Shown here: one piece after another, positions 23,143 to 35,915 of the stretch | Layout: each line of letters opens with the position of its first letter | Numbering within the stretch: position 1 is the first letter of the stretch | Source: Dirofilaria immitis | Lineage: Eukaryota > Nematoda > Chromadorea > Rhabditida > Onchocercidae | Direction of reading: 5' to 3' | NCBI GenBank assembly: GCA_024305405.1 | Contig: JAKNDB010000087.1 | Location: 8,124,501 to 8,188,500, forward strand | DNA length: 64,000 nucleotides | Made by a program: the position numbers and the translations under genes | Notes under the pieces: generated by a model | What the model was told of the DNA's origin: nothing | Database searches by the model: none | The model's input: the letters and a program-made list of their open reading frames with translations, nothing else

Positions 23143-26100
23143 GTAAGTATTCATGCATTATCTGACAAAGGAATAATAGAGAGTTGAAATATACGTAGTG
23201 TGTTCCCAAATCAGGCTGGACATGTTCATAAAACTAAAATAAGCTGTGATAATGATTTTCGATATATTTATCCTTTGCCATCAACACTTCATATTGTTTA
23301 GTATTTGCTTAGTTTTTATCGAATATTAAAAATATGAGAAATAATCAAACAGCATATTACAGTCCTTCTACAATCATTTGTAACATAATGGAGAATGCAT
23401 GAGAAAAGAGAAAGAGTTCTTCTATGACTTGATATCTTGAATGATTTGACTTCGAAAATGAATTTTCTTTTATAAAAGATTTAGAATGTATTAATATGAA
23501 TATATTGTATTCTGTTTTCAATATTGCATTGAATAAAGTAATCGTATCAATAGTCCATTTTTAGCTAATAAGAGATTTCAAGTATTGCGGATAGCATGAG
23601 CAATCCGTGAAATTACTATAATTTGCTCTTTCTCAAATTCACGGTTATTTATTACATAGTATTTATTATATTCGTAAAAAGATAATGTGGCAAAGAATCA
23701 GACTGTAACTGAAATTTTTTTAAATATCGACAAAGATTCAGTTTTGATAACCAAAATCCATTGAAGGCATTTATACAACTACACTTTATAAAATCAGAAC
23801 TATGATAATAAAAGGCAGATATGTAAGAAATTGACTGTTTTGACATTATGATTATTTAAAATACTATGGACAGCAAAAAGCTAAAGTAACATGTATCGTG
23901 ATAAATTTTACAATGATATGAATTAGTATGCGATATGTATACTGATGTTATTTGAAAATACATCAGTTCAGATCAGATAAATTAAAGTGTTCCATGAAAA
24001 AGATTTATACTGGAAACTTCACAATTCTTTTTAATATCAACATTGATCAAGGAATCAATTGTTATATTCTCCAATTCAATAAAGATACCGTGAAAATTTC
24101 TTTGATGTCTTAAGATAGGTATTTATAAAATTGTGTGAAAAATGGTTCAACCTAAAGGTTTAGATAAATTGTGCATTGGGTGAAATTAATTAATTAGCAA
24201 TTTAATCAAGATCGAAATAAGCATTTTTCATCTTGATGAGATTTTTTTAACATTAATTTATCTTTATCCATTTTTGCTGACCTTAATAACTTTAATGAAA
24301 TTCTTAATTTTTTCAAGTTATGGGCTACATAAGCCTGAATTATAGGAAATTTCAAATCATAAAGTTTTTATTTGTATCATAGTTTCTAGAACTTTTTGAA
24401 ATGATGTATTATATATTAATTGTCAAGCAAAGTCGAATTTTTCCTTTTGATTTATCAGTATTAACCATTTCTGTTTGATAATTTAATCTTGCATGATATT
24501 TTTAAACTTCAAGAGCATTTAGTATTCTATCATGTGTCGCGTATTTATTGGGTGTGAGCTGACGTCGAGGGGACCAAATGTCACCAGTGTTGGAGATTGA
24601 GTAGGGTGTAGTGGAGCTGTATTGAGCGCACACGTGAAGCCGAAACGTTTATTACTGATTGTACTTGAGTGATAACAATGATATTGATGATGATCACTCG
24701 TGGTTTATATCTTCCCAGAAATTGGAGTGGTTAATTCTAGCACCGGAAACATACCGGATATGGAGGAAACATTACAGTACGATTAAAAGAAGGATTAGCG
24801 TGGGAAAATAAGCGTTTAAACAAAAGGATGTAGATTGGTTAGATAACAACAAAAACGTGTGAAAAACAATTTTAGGGAATGTGGATATGACTGGGATGAT
24901 TCATAGTTTCATGAGCATTAATTAACAGTGAGTAATCTATTTGCTTATTTGTTTACAATAAGAAATTTATTTAATTATGTAATTGTATGTTGGAGTTTCG
25001 AGAATCAGTGTTCGCGACATCATGTCAATTTTCATCAAAATGACATGGCGATCATATTTTTTTCTGAAATGTTATAAAAGGAAAACAATATGTTGTAATT
25101 ATTTAACCAGTGCATATTAAAGAAGGAATAGATGCGGTGTTATTTTTATGCCAACGTATTGTGAATAACTAATTTAACATATCCAGTATATATTTAACAG
25201 TTTTAACTTTTATTAATCATTTTTATGCATAAATAATATTCTAAAAATAGCAAATTAAAAATGCAAATCAACATTAAACTCATTTTAGATCATTTTCAGT
25301 GTTTTGTGATATACATTTACTATGAAGAAATTTTAGTTTTAAGGTTCTCTCGTTAAACCATATTATTGTACAGGCATCCACCAACGTGTAAAAATACCAA
25401 TAAACTATAATTTTTTTTTGGATTTTTGCAAAAACAATTAAATCTATAATTTTTCCTTGGTTTTTGTTATCTGTTTTTTTTTAGAATTAAATTTTTTCGG
25501 AAATGTATTAAAGGTAATTTACTTAATAATTTTGTCATCCCCTTCAAAAAAAGGAAAACCTAACTTCATTTTTCTTCTTTTTAGGCCAATATAATGTTTT
25601 CTAGCTGATATTTTGTTTAATATTATCAATGCAAAATAAATAATTGACAAGAAAAAGCATGCTAGTTTTTAAATTGCTTCAAATTTAATTTCGCACTTGA
25701 ATCCACTGCTTTTTGTCATTTCAAAAACTGATGAATTTATTTTTAGATTTTTTTCTTAAACAGATACATAAAATTAGTTTTTACTGCTTATTTATTTTAT
25801 TGCAAATTTAAACTAAATAGTAGACAAATTCGACTTATGGTATTACAAAATGCTTAAATATCAAAATGTTTGGGAAAAAAATCTAATGCATACATTTTCA
25901 AACCGAATAAGTTAAGCGCCTGAAGCATCAAAGTTTTATTTCAGCTTTCTTTTGTAATTTGTTTTTTCTTTTTTGAAATTTAGAGTTCATATATGCAATT
26001 AAAATATCTCTGAATAGGCATGATAAGGTGATAAAACTGATCTGTGTTTGTATGAACTGGAAATTAAACAAAGCATGTAAATAAGGCATCTCAATATAAA

Positions 26101-27079
26101 ATCAAAATTTTATGGATGAGAATTCTGTTCAGCGAATTTAGGAAATCATCAAAGTTTCTTCACAGCTCAAAACATTCAATTTCTTTAATTTGTACGATTG
26201 TCTGTATTTATTTTACTATCGTTCGCTTTATCTCATTTTTGATGTTTTACTTTCATCAATTTTTCAACGACTTATTCTCTAATATAATTAATTTGTCACA
26301 TCAACATTTGTAATTAAAACTTTTATTTATTATTTTTTACAGAAATAGTTGCATTTCTTAAAAACTAAATATGAAATTACAATAACACATTTAATGCAAT
26401 TTTAGTTGAATGCAAATTATTCAAAAATGATCTGTAATTTTTCGAAAATTGTAACGGACTGATTAATATTCTAAATTTTTTAAAGTAATTTTTTGCAAAA
26501 AAGTACAATTTACAATTTAAAATCGTCCTTTTTTTTTTTAGAAAATATCGTTTTTGTAAATTTATTCAAACCATTAATTCTTGGATGAAGAGAATTGAGG
26601 TCAAAATAATACTGATCGTGCCGGATTAGTCTGTAGGATATTCAGATCCAGCGAAACATCGTACTGCTGTAATGAATAAATAAATATATTTCTCTTTTAA
26701 ATAGCTCAACAATTATTTACTTTAAAATTCATCGTTTTATCAGATTTTTATAGCGAAATTTGATATAAAAGTTTTGTTTTTATTGTAATCGTCAGTTTTT
26801 ATTTCTGTTCATCTATTTGCAATAATTTAAAATTTATTTTAATTTACAAGCAGTTTCTCGCTATCTTCCTTTTATAATAATACATCATAAAAGATTAATA
26901 TCAAATGAATAAAGTGAAAAATTAGGCTGAATATTTTTATCACTTTGATTTCCTGCTATATTTAATCAATTATCAAATTTCTGCCAAATATTTGACTCAG
27001 TTTTCTTAACAATATGTTAAATTTTGTGCATACGTATTTTTTTTGAGATTAATTCGCTCGAATGTTGCTATTATTTTCA
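23143..27079. other. Intergenic DNA, no supported gene
   Basis: Mostly AT-rich and featureless apart from a GC-richer block near 24540-24960, listed separately. The minus-strand frame 23652-23846 and plus frame 26116-26313 lack motifs and splice context and are taken as chance. Confidence 0.5.
24541..24960. mobile_element. GC-richer block, possible LTR retrotransposon remnant
   Basis: Composition changes abruptly from the AT-rich surroundings. A purine-rich run (GAGGGGA, 24567-24573) is followed by TGTCACCAGTGTTGGAG at 24579, the order expected of a polypurine tract and the start of an LTR of the BEL/Pao or gypsy kind. I saw no second LTR copy, no gag-pol coding sequence and no clear target-site duplication in this window, so at most this would be a solo LTR or fragment. 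Confidence 0.3.
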
Positions 27080-27080
27080 G
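27071..27080 (+). promoter_or_regulatory. Probable trans-splice acceptor of the Ly6-type gene
   Basis: TTATTTTCAG ends 28 bases before the chosen ATG at 27109. It favours that ATG over the one at 27043, which lies upstream of the acceptor and would put charged residues before the signal peptide. Confidence 0.45.
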
Positions 27081-27108
27081 TTATACAAAGAAAACATTTA
27101 TCGAAGAA

Positions 27109-30100
27109 ATGATTACGGAAAATACTGGTGTATTTTTAGTTGCTATTTTTAGTTTAGCAATTTTTAAAGGTTTATTTGTTTCTTTATGCTATTTTAAAAT
27201 TATAAACTCACCGCTTCTCTTTTTTGAATTTTTAACAAAGTAAAGGAAGAAAAATATGAAAAGTAAAGAGTAAACAATAGCGGAAAATTTATGTTGTGAT
27301 AACTCATAGAATCACATGCATTGAATAAATAATTTATTTATAATTTTATCTTTTCTTTTCAGTTTTTTCTAAATAATAAATTATACTTTATTAAACATAT
27401 AATTTTGAAAATATTTCTTTAAATTTCGAAAATTTATAAGGTTAGCATATTTAGATTCTGTTGGTCTGGAATGTTATATCTGCGATGATGAAAATTTGGA
27501 TGAAAATGGTGAATGTCATAGACAGTTCCATTATGATTGTAATAATTATGCAAAAAATTTTCAACCTACCGAAGCTATTTTTGTCGAACAATGCGAAAAC
27601 GAATAGGCAATGGTCGAAAATTTTGGATTTTTAAATTTTTTGAAAAACTTCAAAGATTTTATTGCAATTATAGTTTCAAAAGTTTTTGAGAAGAAAAATG
27701 AATAATAATGCCAGTTATTAACTACTATCCATTTCTTAGCAGATAATTAACTGGTGAGTAATTAGCAAGTAATAATTAGTGGATAATTAATGCTGAATAA
27801 CCTGTTATCCTTAAATTATGAATAGTATTTTAAAGAGCAAGAATAGTTCTATTATATCAACGAATTAGTAAATTTAATAATTAGTCGATACTAAATCACA
27901 ACTCGTTTATTATAATTACGTACTTTATCAGATAATTATAAGATCATGAAGGAATGTATTAGCGAACAGGATCATCATCGAATATTTTCACCAAAACAAT
28001 ATTCATTTGACGAAGAATGTGATTTAGCCGAAGTGAATGGCGATGAATTTGCATACTGCTTATGCCGGAAAAACTTATGCAATTTAAAAACTATTATCGA
28101 TCAATTCATTGATTTTGAAGAAGTGAATAAAAATTTTGTAAACGGAGAAATTCGCATGAAAAATTCAAAAGCAAAGTATTTTATATTTTTCAAAATAGAG
28201 TAGAATTACTCAAAATTTTGCTAAACAACTAGCATCATTAGCAGATATATATATTTAAATAATACATTTTCTATATAATAATAATAATCACATTTTTAAG
28301 CATATAATAATAATCATATTCTAAGTATCAAAAAACGAAAGCAACGAATAATATTTTTAATAATCTTATGATTATTATTACTAGATTTAAATAAATTTTT
28401 GATTCATTGAATTTTACGCCATTTTATGTTTAATTAACTTTTCATAAAAGTTCCAAAAATTAAGATCAACTTAATTAATTAATAGATCATTTCTTGAACT
28501 TAAATTTATTTTAGAGTCATCCTGAAATCTTCGTTACTACAAACGATGATAAGCATGAGCATGACGAGCAATTTCAAATACCAACTCGAGATTCAAGACA
28601 ATTGAATTATTCATCAATTCGAAATATTCATCAGGCATTGCAAAATATTTAGTAGCGATTGACAGTATCAGCTAAAGAAAAATCTTTAATCCTGTTTTAT
28701 CAAATTTTTTCTTTCTTTTAGATGGAGGCAAGCGTGCATTATGAAACAATAAAACCTGTATCTTCTGATAAAAAATCTAATGATAATATTGGACAGAGTT
28801 ACTTCAATTACGGAAATATTCATTCTACACCACGAAAAATATATGATATCTCACGTAAGAGAATGACGTATAAACGTGTGGCAAAAAAATGGATAATATT
28901 ACATTTGTATGATGAGAATGAAGAGATACTGACAGGACACTGTTTGATTTATTAAATTGATGTTGTCATTAAAATAATGCAATGAATTTTATTGATTCAA
29001 AATAGAACGAATAAAATTATAAAAAATTGAAACGACAATTTTCAAATTTAATGAAAACTTTAGAATTGTCTTATCAAATATCAGATTTTCCATTGAAACA
29101 AAATTATCAATCAACAGTGTTCACCGGTAATATTGCAACGAATATTTCATCTCAACAAAATAAGCAGAGGTTAATTTAACTGTTTTTCTGTTAAATGTTA
29201 TCTATATCAGTTCATTTACAAAAATTTTATCAGTCAGAGTAATATTTCTTTACAAAAAAATTTGTCCATATGCAGATTTCAGTGTTCAAATGAATACAGT
29301 TAATGGAAAATTTATGGCATCCAAACCTACTGTAGCATTTGTTAAAATTAATCAACAAAATGCTGTAAGTTTATGCTATGCTCAACTTATTTCAATTTTT
29401 ATTTTCATTTACTTTTAAATCTCAAATCAATATTGCCAAAGGGAAAAAGAACTTTATTCAAATATAAAGAAAAATAATGAAAACTGAAAATTAAATGAAA
29501 AAGACTGAAGAATGATTTCACATTTAATGGTAAAGTTTAAACTGAATGATATGAATAAAACTTTTAGGAGGAAAATGAAAATTATTGCTACAGTTGCACG
29601 GAAAATTTAAATGATCCTACTAAAGATTGCTTAGAACCAAAAATTGTCCAATGTCCCATTTCAAAATTACCGGACGAAGTCATGTGTGTATCACCAAACA
29701 ATTATATGTAGCAAGTGATAGTTCGATTCTAATTTTTTATTCTGCAATATATTTATTAAAATTGATGCCTCATCTTATAGAAAATTATGATATTGTTATG
29801 TATACATAACAATATGCGATACTCAATTTGTGGTTACAATTTAGATACTAAATTAAAATGGAATTTGAAGATTAAATGAAAATAGATTTTTTGATTAATT
29901 TATTTTTTTGCCTTTAAGAGGCAAAATTTTGCAATCGATTGCATTAACATATTTTACTATTATTTTTCATTTATTTATTTTTTCTCATTTTATTAATTGA
30001 AAAATTAAAATAATTTGTACGCCTTTGAATTTGTTTTTTTTTCCTTTTTAGATTTATACAAATTGGAAAAGAGATGCAGCACTGATATTGAGGAAAATGA

Positions 30101-31173
30101 AGTTACATTTGACGAAATATCACTACGAAAGATTATTTGTATGATAGCAATGGATGCATCCCATACTTTTGTTTATGTTCGGGATATTTATGTAACAAAG
30201 ATAGTTTGTTGGAACAAACTGGAAAAGTAACTCAAAGGTTACCGTATTATTACTTTTTGCTGCTGATAAGATCACATTTGTAATAGTGAATCAAAATCAG
30301 AATATTTTATCAAAAATGAAATTAATGTCCAAAATGATTAAAAATATCCGCTGTTTTGACAGTTGTTACTGGCATCATAATATTACAGTAGTTACTTTGA
30401 TTGTTATAGTTATCGTAATGCTATCATGATTCTGGTGATTTTAAAACATACATTTCACTATTGCCCGAAGTCTTGTTTTTCTGATATAATGATAAGCATA
30501 ATTATTTGCCAACGATAGAAAAATAATATTGCAGAAATAATGGAAGCCATTCATTGATAAATTCGATTATTTCATCAAGCATTGCACAATCCCAAATTGC
30601 AACAAGTGATGTAAGTTTAAATATAAATATTTTTATTAAAAATATCAGTTTGAAAAAATCGAATCTTTATAATTCTCAAAATGAATAAAAAAATTTTTGT
30701 CCCATTTTCAGCATATCGAACTTGCTGCAATTTCGTATAACATATCATCATTGCCAAATTTCACTAACAAATTTGATAACTGGTAAAGTATTTACTAAAT
30801 TACAATAATAAATTTATATCTGTTTTAAAAATTTATTTCATAGCATAAGAATAATCCATGCTGTGTTTCAGTATCATAAATAACTTTGATAATTTAGCAA
30901 ATTTATGACAATATTCAACGCTTAATTATTCTCATTAATGTATTAATAAATAATGAAATTTTAAAAAAGTTTGAGATTTTAACAGAAATATTTAATCATT
31001 CCTTCGAAAATTTTTTTGCAACATTTGAAATTTTTAAAATTTCCAGGAAATTAAATGAGATGGAAAATTTGAATTATCTAGATGAAAACGGTAGAAACAG
31101 TATTGCTTCAAGAAATTTGTTCATATATCTTAACGCAACTGTAATCATCTTATTGTCATTTTTGTCTTGTTAA
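27109..31173 (+). CDS. Secreted, GPI-anchored protein with two Ly6/uPAR three-finger domains
   Basis: Exons: 27109-27169, 27455-27606, 27932-28137, 28515-28651, 28722-28854, 29064-29126, 29276-29364, 29568-about 29707, 30052-30237, 30535-30610, 30712-30782, 31047-31173; about 481 aa. Phases agree if one base is restored at 27596-27599, 28648-28650 and 30128-30130; the end of exon 8 is unresolved. A hydrophobic signal peptide (residues 1-20) precedes Ly6 domain A (about 27-122, ten Cys, from ECYIC to YCLCRKNLCN). A Ser/Asn-rich linker follows, then domain B (about 288-376, ENYCYSC to FCLCSGYLCN, ten Cys). The protein ends with sequons NIS and NFT and the hydrophobic tail NLFIYLNATVIILLSFLSC, a typical GPI-attachment signal. 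In each domain an intron of phase 1 falls between Cys5 and Cys6, right before [NL]YK, so the domain pair arose by exon duplication. Ly6 proteins act at cell surfaces as receptor modulators or ligands; the partner here is unknown. Exon 2 seems to use a GC donor (ATAG|GCAATG). Confidence 0.8.
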
Positions 31174-31274
31174 ATGGAGCTTATCACTGATGTATTTTTG
31201 TAGTCAAGAAAGAAATGATGCAGAAGAAATATATCTAAAAAATATTTATGTATTTTCATTCCGCATTTTGAATT

Positions 31275-31280
31275 AATAAA
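31275..31280 (+). terminator. AATAAA polyadenylation signal of the Ly6-type gene
   Basis: AATAAA occurs about 100 bases after the stop codon at 31171-31173. Position supports it; the hexamer alone is weak evidence in this composition. Confidence 0.45.
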
Positions 31281-34190
31281 TGTGTTTTGATTATATATTT
31301 CCATTTAATATATTAATTTAATTTCATCACTAATCAATTTCAAATGCGATGCAAAAATATAAGGAATAATATAAATATCGATTACAGTTAAGTATAAATA
31401 TAATAAATCATTTTTTTAAACATACACATCAAACTTTTATTATTTACTAATTTATTCTTAATTAAATATTCTCATGTTCAAGAGCATTATATTTTCTGTT
31501 TTGCTATCTATTATTATTATAAACACAATATATCACACTTTTACTGCCAATTACTATCATATCATGCCATTTTATATTTCGAATATGATTATCAGCATGA
31601 TTTGATAACTCGTGCAAAAATAATATTTATCACATTATTCTATTACTATCATGATATTATATCATTTTGCGTCATGATAACAAATGTAATCATGATTAGA
31701 TTGATAATTTTATATATTTTTATATTTACCTTTTTTGCGAAATGTAATCAAAATTTGGGTAATTTTCAATCTTCAACTGCAAGATAAAATATGCAAAAAG
31801 TTTGTTACAAAGAATATTAAAATCTTTAAAAATTTTTTTGCTTTTGCTTTATCTTTTTGCACATTTTTTTCTTTTTATGAATTCAATCATTTTTCATATT
31901 CTTCCATTCTTTTTATTGCATATTACAATTTTACGCTGAAAATAATAACAATAACGATAATGTTAATAATAATAATAATAAATGAAAAATTTGGCATAAT
32001 TACAAGAAAATAAAAAAATAGTTCCGGGTTCGATAAGGGTTACACGATGTGCTCGTTTCTAACAAATATAAAGCATTTTGTTTGCAAACATTTCAACAAC
32101 AGCGATCCAATCGAAGGTACGTACCATTCATTCATTTCGAGCACCTTCACATATCTCATCATTTATCCTGAATGAGCAAATTCAAAATTGCCTAATTATT
32201 CTTATTTTTCATCATTATTTTATAATTATCATTTATTTAAAAAATGAAATAGTTATTCTGACTTTTGATTATCATTTTTGAGCTACCATTTATTTAACAA
32301 CTATAGGAATTGCTTAATGATTTTCGCTGTAATTTTGAAGTTGATATTTATTTGTATTTTATTATGTATAAACTTTCTTAATTCAATTTTTTTGAAAAAA
32401 TTATTTCTATTTTAGCCTTTTTTTTCGCTTTCATATCGATTTGTATAACTTTTCTATTTTTGCATAAAATTTCTTGGCAAATTATCCACTTTAACTTTTT
32501 TCTCCTACTATATTGTAAATATTGTTTTATTTATCTAAATTTTTTATAGTGATAGATACTACTGAATGATTTACATAAATTATAATTGTAGAATTTTACG
32601 TGAAAATTATTATTAATGCTGTTATTAGTTCTATTACAACCATTTTCTTAAATTAAAGTAATTCAGGAAAAATTTTTCGCATGTATAAATTTTTCCTGTC
32701 CTCACCATGCATTCATCATTAACAATTACTGACGATAATGATAATAATAATCATAGTTTATTCTGTATTATATATTTACCATTAACAATAATTAATTAAT
32801 GATAACAATACCAATAATAGTAATAACAATAATGATAAAAACAATGATGAATGATGCTAATGATGATGATAAACTTATTGTATATATATGAAAGTTTTAA
32901 AAAGAAAAGCATGAGATAAATGAAAATTATTCAATAAAATTTATTTATAATTAAAATTTTGCTCTCAGCTAAATATATGCATTAATGTGGACATAAACAA
33001 AAAGGAAGCTTTTTGTAAATTTGAAAGAGAAAATAATAAAGTGGAATAATTTTAATTCTTGAAAAACACTTATTATTCTTCGTGGAGATAATTCTAAAAA
33101 AAAATTTGAAAATTTCTATCTAATACATGCTTATCTTTCTAATAATGTTCATTCCGAGATGTATCTATAAATATAATTCATAAAATACATCCAGGTGAAT
33201 TTAATCGTTGATTAGTTTTTCGAAATTTAACAAAATGCTAAAATTTAAGTTTTAATCGAATTGTTATATCAATTAAATGACAAAATTTCTTTTGTTTATT
33301 TCAGTTATTCATTTTCCTTGCCAAATTTACGAAATTAAGGGAAAAAGAAAAAGCGAAAATAAATTATAATTGATTAATTTTAAAAAGTTTTAGAAAGATT
33401 TGGAATATTTTATACTGCATGTAAATGAATTCTATGCAAAATACTACATATATACGTAATGCCAGTTTAATAATTTCATTTGATATTATAAATAAAAGAT
33501 ACTTTAATACTATCACAATGATATGGCAAAAAGATAACATCAAATAATAAAAATTAATTAATAGATATAACAGCAAATTCTTAAGCAGTCCGTTTCAATT
33601 ATCTTTATTTTATTTTCTTTGCAATTTTCCTTATTTTTACTGAAACTGAATTAACTTAATCCAAGGTATTATAGTTTATATTAGAGGATATATTATTATT
33701 GCATGAACAACGTGAATTTAAAAGAAATTTTATAACCCATAAATTTTACATAGATTATTTTAAAAATGTTACATCCCGCATTAAATATATATACTATAAG
33801 TTTGGATAATATATATTCCATATTTCAAAAAAAAATCATTTATTAAATCGTACCGGAATAAATTGAAATGAACAAAATTTCATTCCGATAAAAATGAAAT
33901 TTTAAATAGATTTTTCGCGTTTTTGCAATATTTTATTATGAAACAAGGAAAGAAAAAGAAAGTTGTAATAATTACAAATAATTAAAAATATTTATCGCTA
34001 ATGATAATGATAAGTTCAAGCGCCTTTTTTTTAAACTATCAATTTCAATCGATTTTGTATAATAAATTTGATGAGTCGATGATGAATAAAATGAGATGAG
34101 AGCGGGGACAGGGAAAATTGGTTGACAAAGGATAGGGTAAAATCTTGAATGGCACTGACAGCACTGCCACAGCCCAGCACGCATTTCTCT
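31281..34190. other. Intergenic DNA, no supported gene
   Basis: AT-rich with scattered degenerate AAT/GAT triplet runs (31940-31985, 32735-32880). The frames at 31602-32013, 32078-32281 and 33364-33576 are Ile/Phe/Tyr-rich and look like chance. The last 120 bases become GC-richer and run into the possible first exon of the next gene. Confidence 0.55.
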
Positions 34191-34204
34191 TCCAGGAGGA
34201 CTAT

Positions 34205-34271
34205 ATGTCGTCATCGGCTCATACCTTTCTATCTAATCTCGAACCAATCAGCTCATCCAGAACTTTCCTTT
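34205..34271 (+). CDS. Possible first coding exon of the acidic-protein gene
   Basis: Behind a TTCTCTTCCAG acceptor (ending 34195) an ATG opens MSSSAHTFLSNLEPISSS. It can be spliced at T|GTTATT (34271) to the exon at 35310 in matching phase, giving SSRTFLSNDLLMEMDDDD. The surroundings (34080-34260) are GC-richer than the flanks, as first exons and promoters often are. The donor is weak and a chance frame is possible; translation could instead start at the ATG at 35324. Confidence 0.35.
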
Positions 34272-35309
34272 GTTATTTAAATATCAAATAAAGAAAGCGA
34301 AATAGGAATGGGAAAAGAATCAAATAGAAAAAGGGAGAAAGAGAGAGGAAAGAGGAATAAGAGAAAGGAGATGATTTTGGTCAAAAGTAGAAACCTAAAT
34401 TTGGCTGATATATCTGTTAAATTATTTAAAAATTATTATTCCCTCTTAGTACTTCGTTTTTTTCTTCTCATATTAATGGATTAAAAGATATAAATTCATA
34501 TTTTATGCTCAAGATTTGAATGATAATTGGAACTTTGATTTGACTGATTGATAAATTGTTTGATCGATCAATTAATTAAATGACTAGAGAAATTTTAATC
34601 TAGAATATATTTATATCTTATTTGACACATAAATTTAATTAATTATGATAATTATTTATTTGCTAATTAAATCACCATATTGTTCAGTAAAACGATTAAA
34701 ATGATCAAATTGATCATAAATTGATTAATTTTTGGAATTGAATTTAATATTTGATTTCACATGAGTATAATAAACTATATAATTACTTATTGTATATGGA
34801 GTATCTTTTTCTTTTCCATATTTTTCTTCTTCATTATCTTTTTTCTTTTTTGCAATTTATCTAACATTAATAATGTTTCTTTTGCTGTTTTTTGCTTTTT
34901 CTCATTAATGATTAAATCATTTGTTATCATTAATGCATAAAATCAATAATACAATAAGATATTTGATAGTTCGATCGATTTAAATTATAGTGCAATAATT
35001 TATATAAATCGAAATTATAAGATAATCGAATCAATCAAAATATATCGTTAATGATTTAAGGAAAATGAAGAAATCGGTTAAATAAAAGTGAATTCATCTT
35101 TTTTCTTTTATTTTTAAAAACTGATTTGAAATAACTTTTAATTTATAATCTCTTAGCCTAATGTCTATGTTACCCAAAATTTTCAATAATTTTACAAAAT
35201 TATTTTGATTTCTAATATCTTTTCTTTTTTTCAAATCTTATCAAATGTTTCGGAAATTTTTCAAAAATTTTTGCAAATTACTTAATCCGAAAATTTTTCA
35301 CTTTTTCAG

Positions 35310-35915
35310 CTAATGATCTCTTAATGGAAATGGATGACGATGATGAAATGATGCATCCGATCGACGCCGAATTACTTAGTTCGGAAGAAGAATTCGACTA
35401 TCCATCCGATTTACAGCAATCAACTTCATTCTTTCCTCCTCCCAACTTATTCCTAAATTCTTGTCGATACCGTAATTTATTCATGCAACCATTTGATTCA
35501 TTACAAATGCCACAATCAACAATTGAATCAGCATTGCAATATCTTACGGTACCATTGATGCAACTAATTGGGAGCGAAGTATCGATAGATCCTCGACTCA
35601 TTTTATCGGAATATTCTAAATTAATTAAATCTTCATCTGTACAATCATTATCAGTTGCATCACATTTGGTACCAGAATTACTAAATTCTTTGGCTTGGGA
35701 TCAATGGCTTTCCTCCTTGGCCACATCATTAACTCCAGCTCAATGGCAACTATATTGGATTAATTATTTGGCGCTTTTCGGAACTTTAGGCTTGCCTCAA
35801 CATCTCGTCAATTTCTTTTCTACTGCTGCCATTTCCAACTTTACTTCTTCACCACATTTAATATCGCCGTTGCAAACTAATGCCAAATGGATGATTTTTC
35901 GACAACAGTTTTATG
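35310..35915 (+). CDS. Large exon of an unrecognised acidic, probably regulatory protein
   Basis: Bounded by a TTTTTCAG acceptor and the strong donor G|GTATGT, this 606-base exon is fully open and clearly coding. It starts with an acidic tract (MEMDDDDEMMHPIDAELLSSEEE), then Pro/Phe/Ser-rich sequence (SFFPPPNLF), then helix-prone hydrophobic segments (TIESALQYLTVPLMQLIG, ELLNSLAWDQWLSSLATS) and the Trp-rich QWQLYWINYLALFGTLGLPQ. It has no signal peptide and no membrane segment of standard form. Composition resembles the non-DNA-binding part of a transcription factor, but I see no DNA-binding domain and recognise no family. Either 35324 is the start codon, reached by trans-splicing, or the exon is internal (frame open from the acceptor as NDLLMEMD). 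The plus frame past 35915 and the minus frame 35398-35601 are not part of it. Confidence 0.75.

Noticed and set aside
32018..32048. GTTCCGGGTTCGATAAGG, resembling the T-arm of a tRNA
   Set aside because: The bases after the loop do not pair with CCGGG, and no D-arm, anticodon arm or acceptor stem is found upstream.
33972..34214. 80-residue minus-strand frame in a GC-richer stretch
   Set aside because: The GC-richer stretch is better explained as first exon or promoter of the plus-strand gene; the minus frame has no recognisable motif.
34244..34248. CCAAT box
   Set aside because: It falls inside the possible first coding exon and a five-base match has no weight by itself.
35398..35601. 67-residue minus-strand frame
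   Set aside because: It is the antisense shadow of the certain plus-strand exon 35310-35915.
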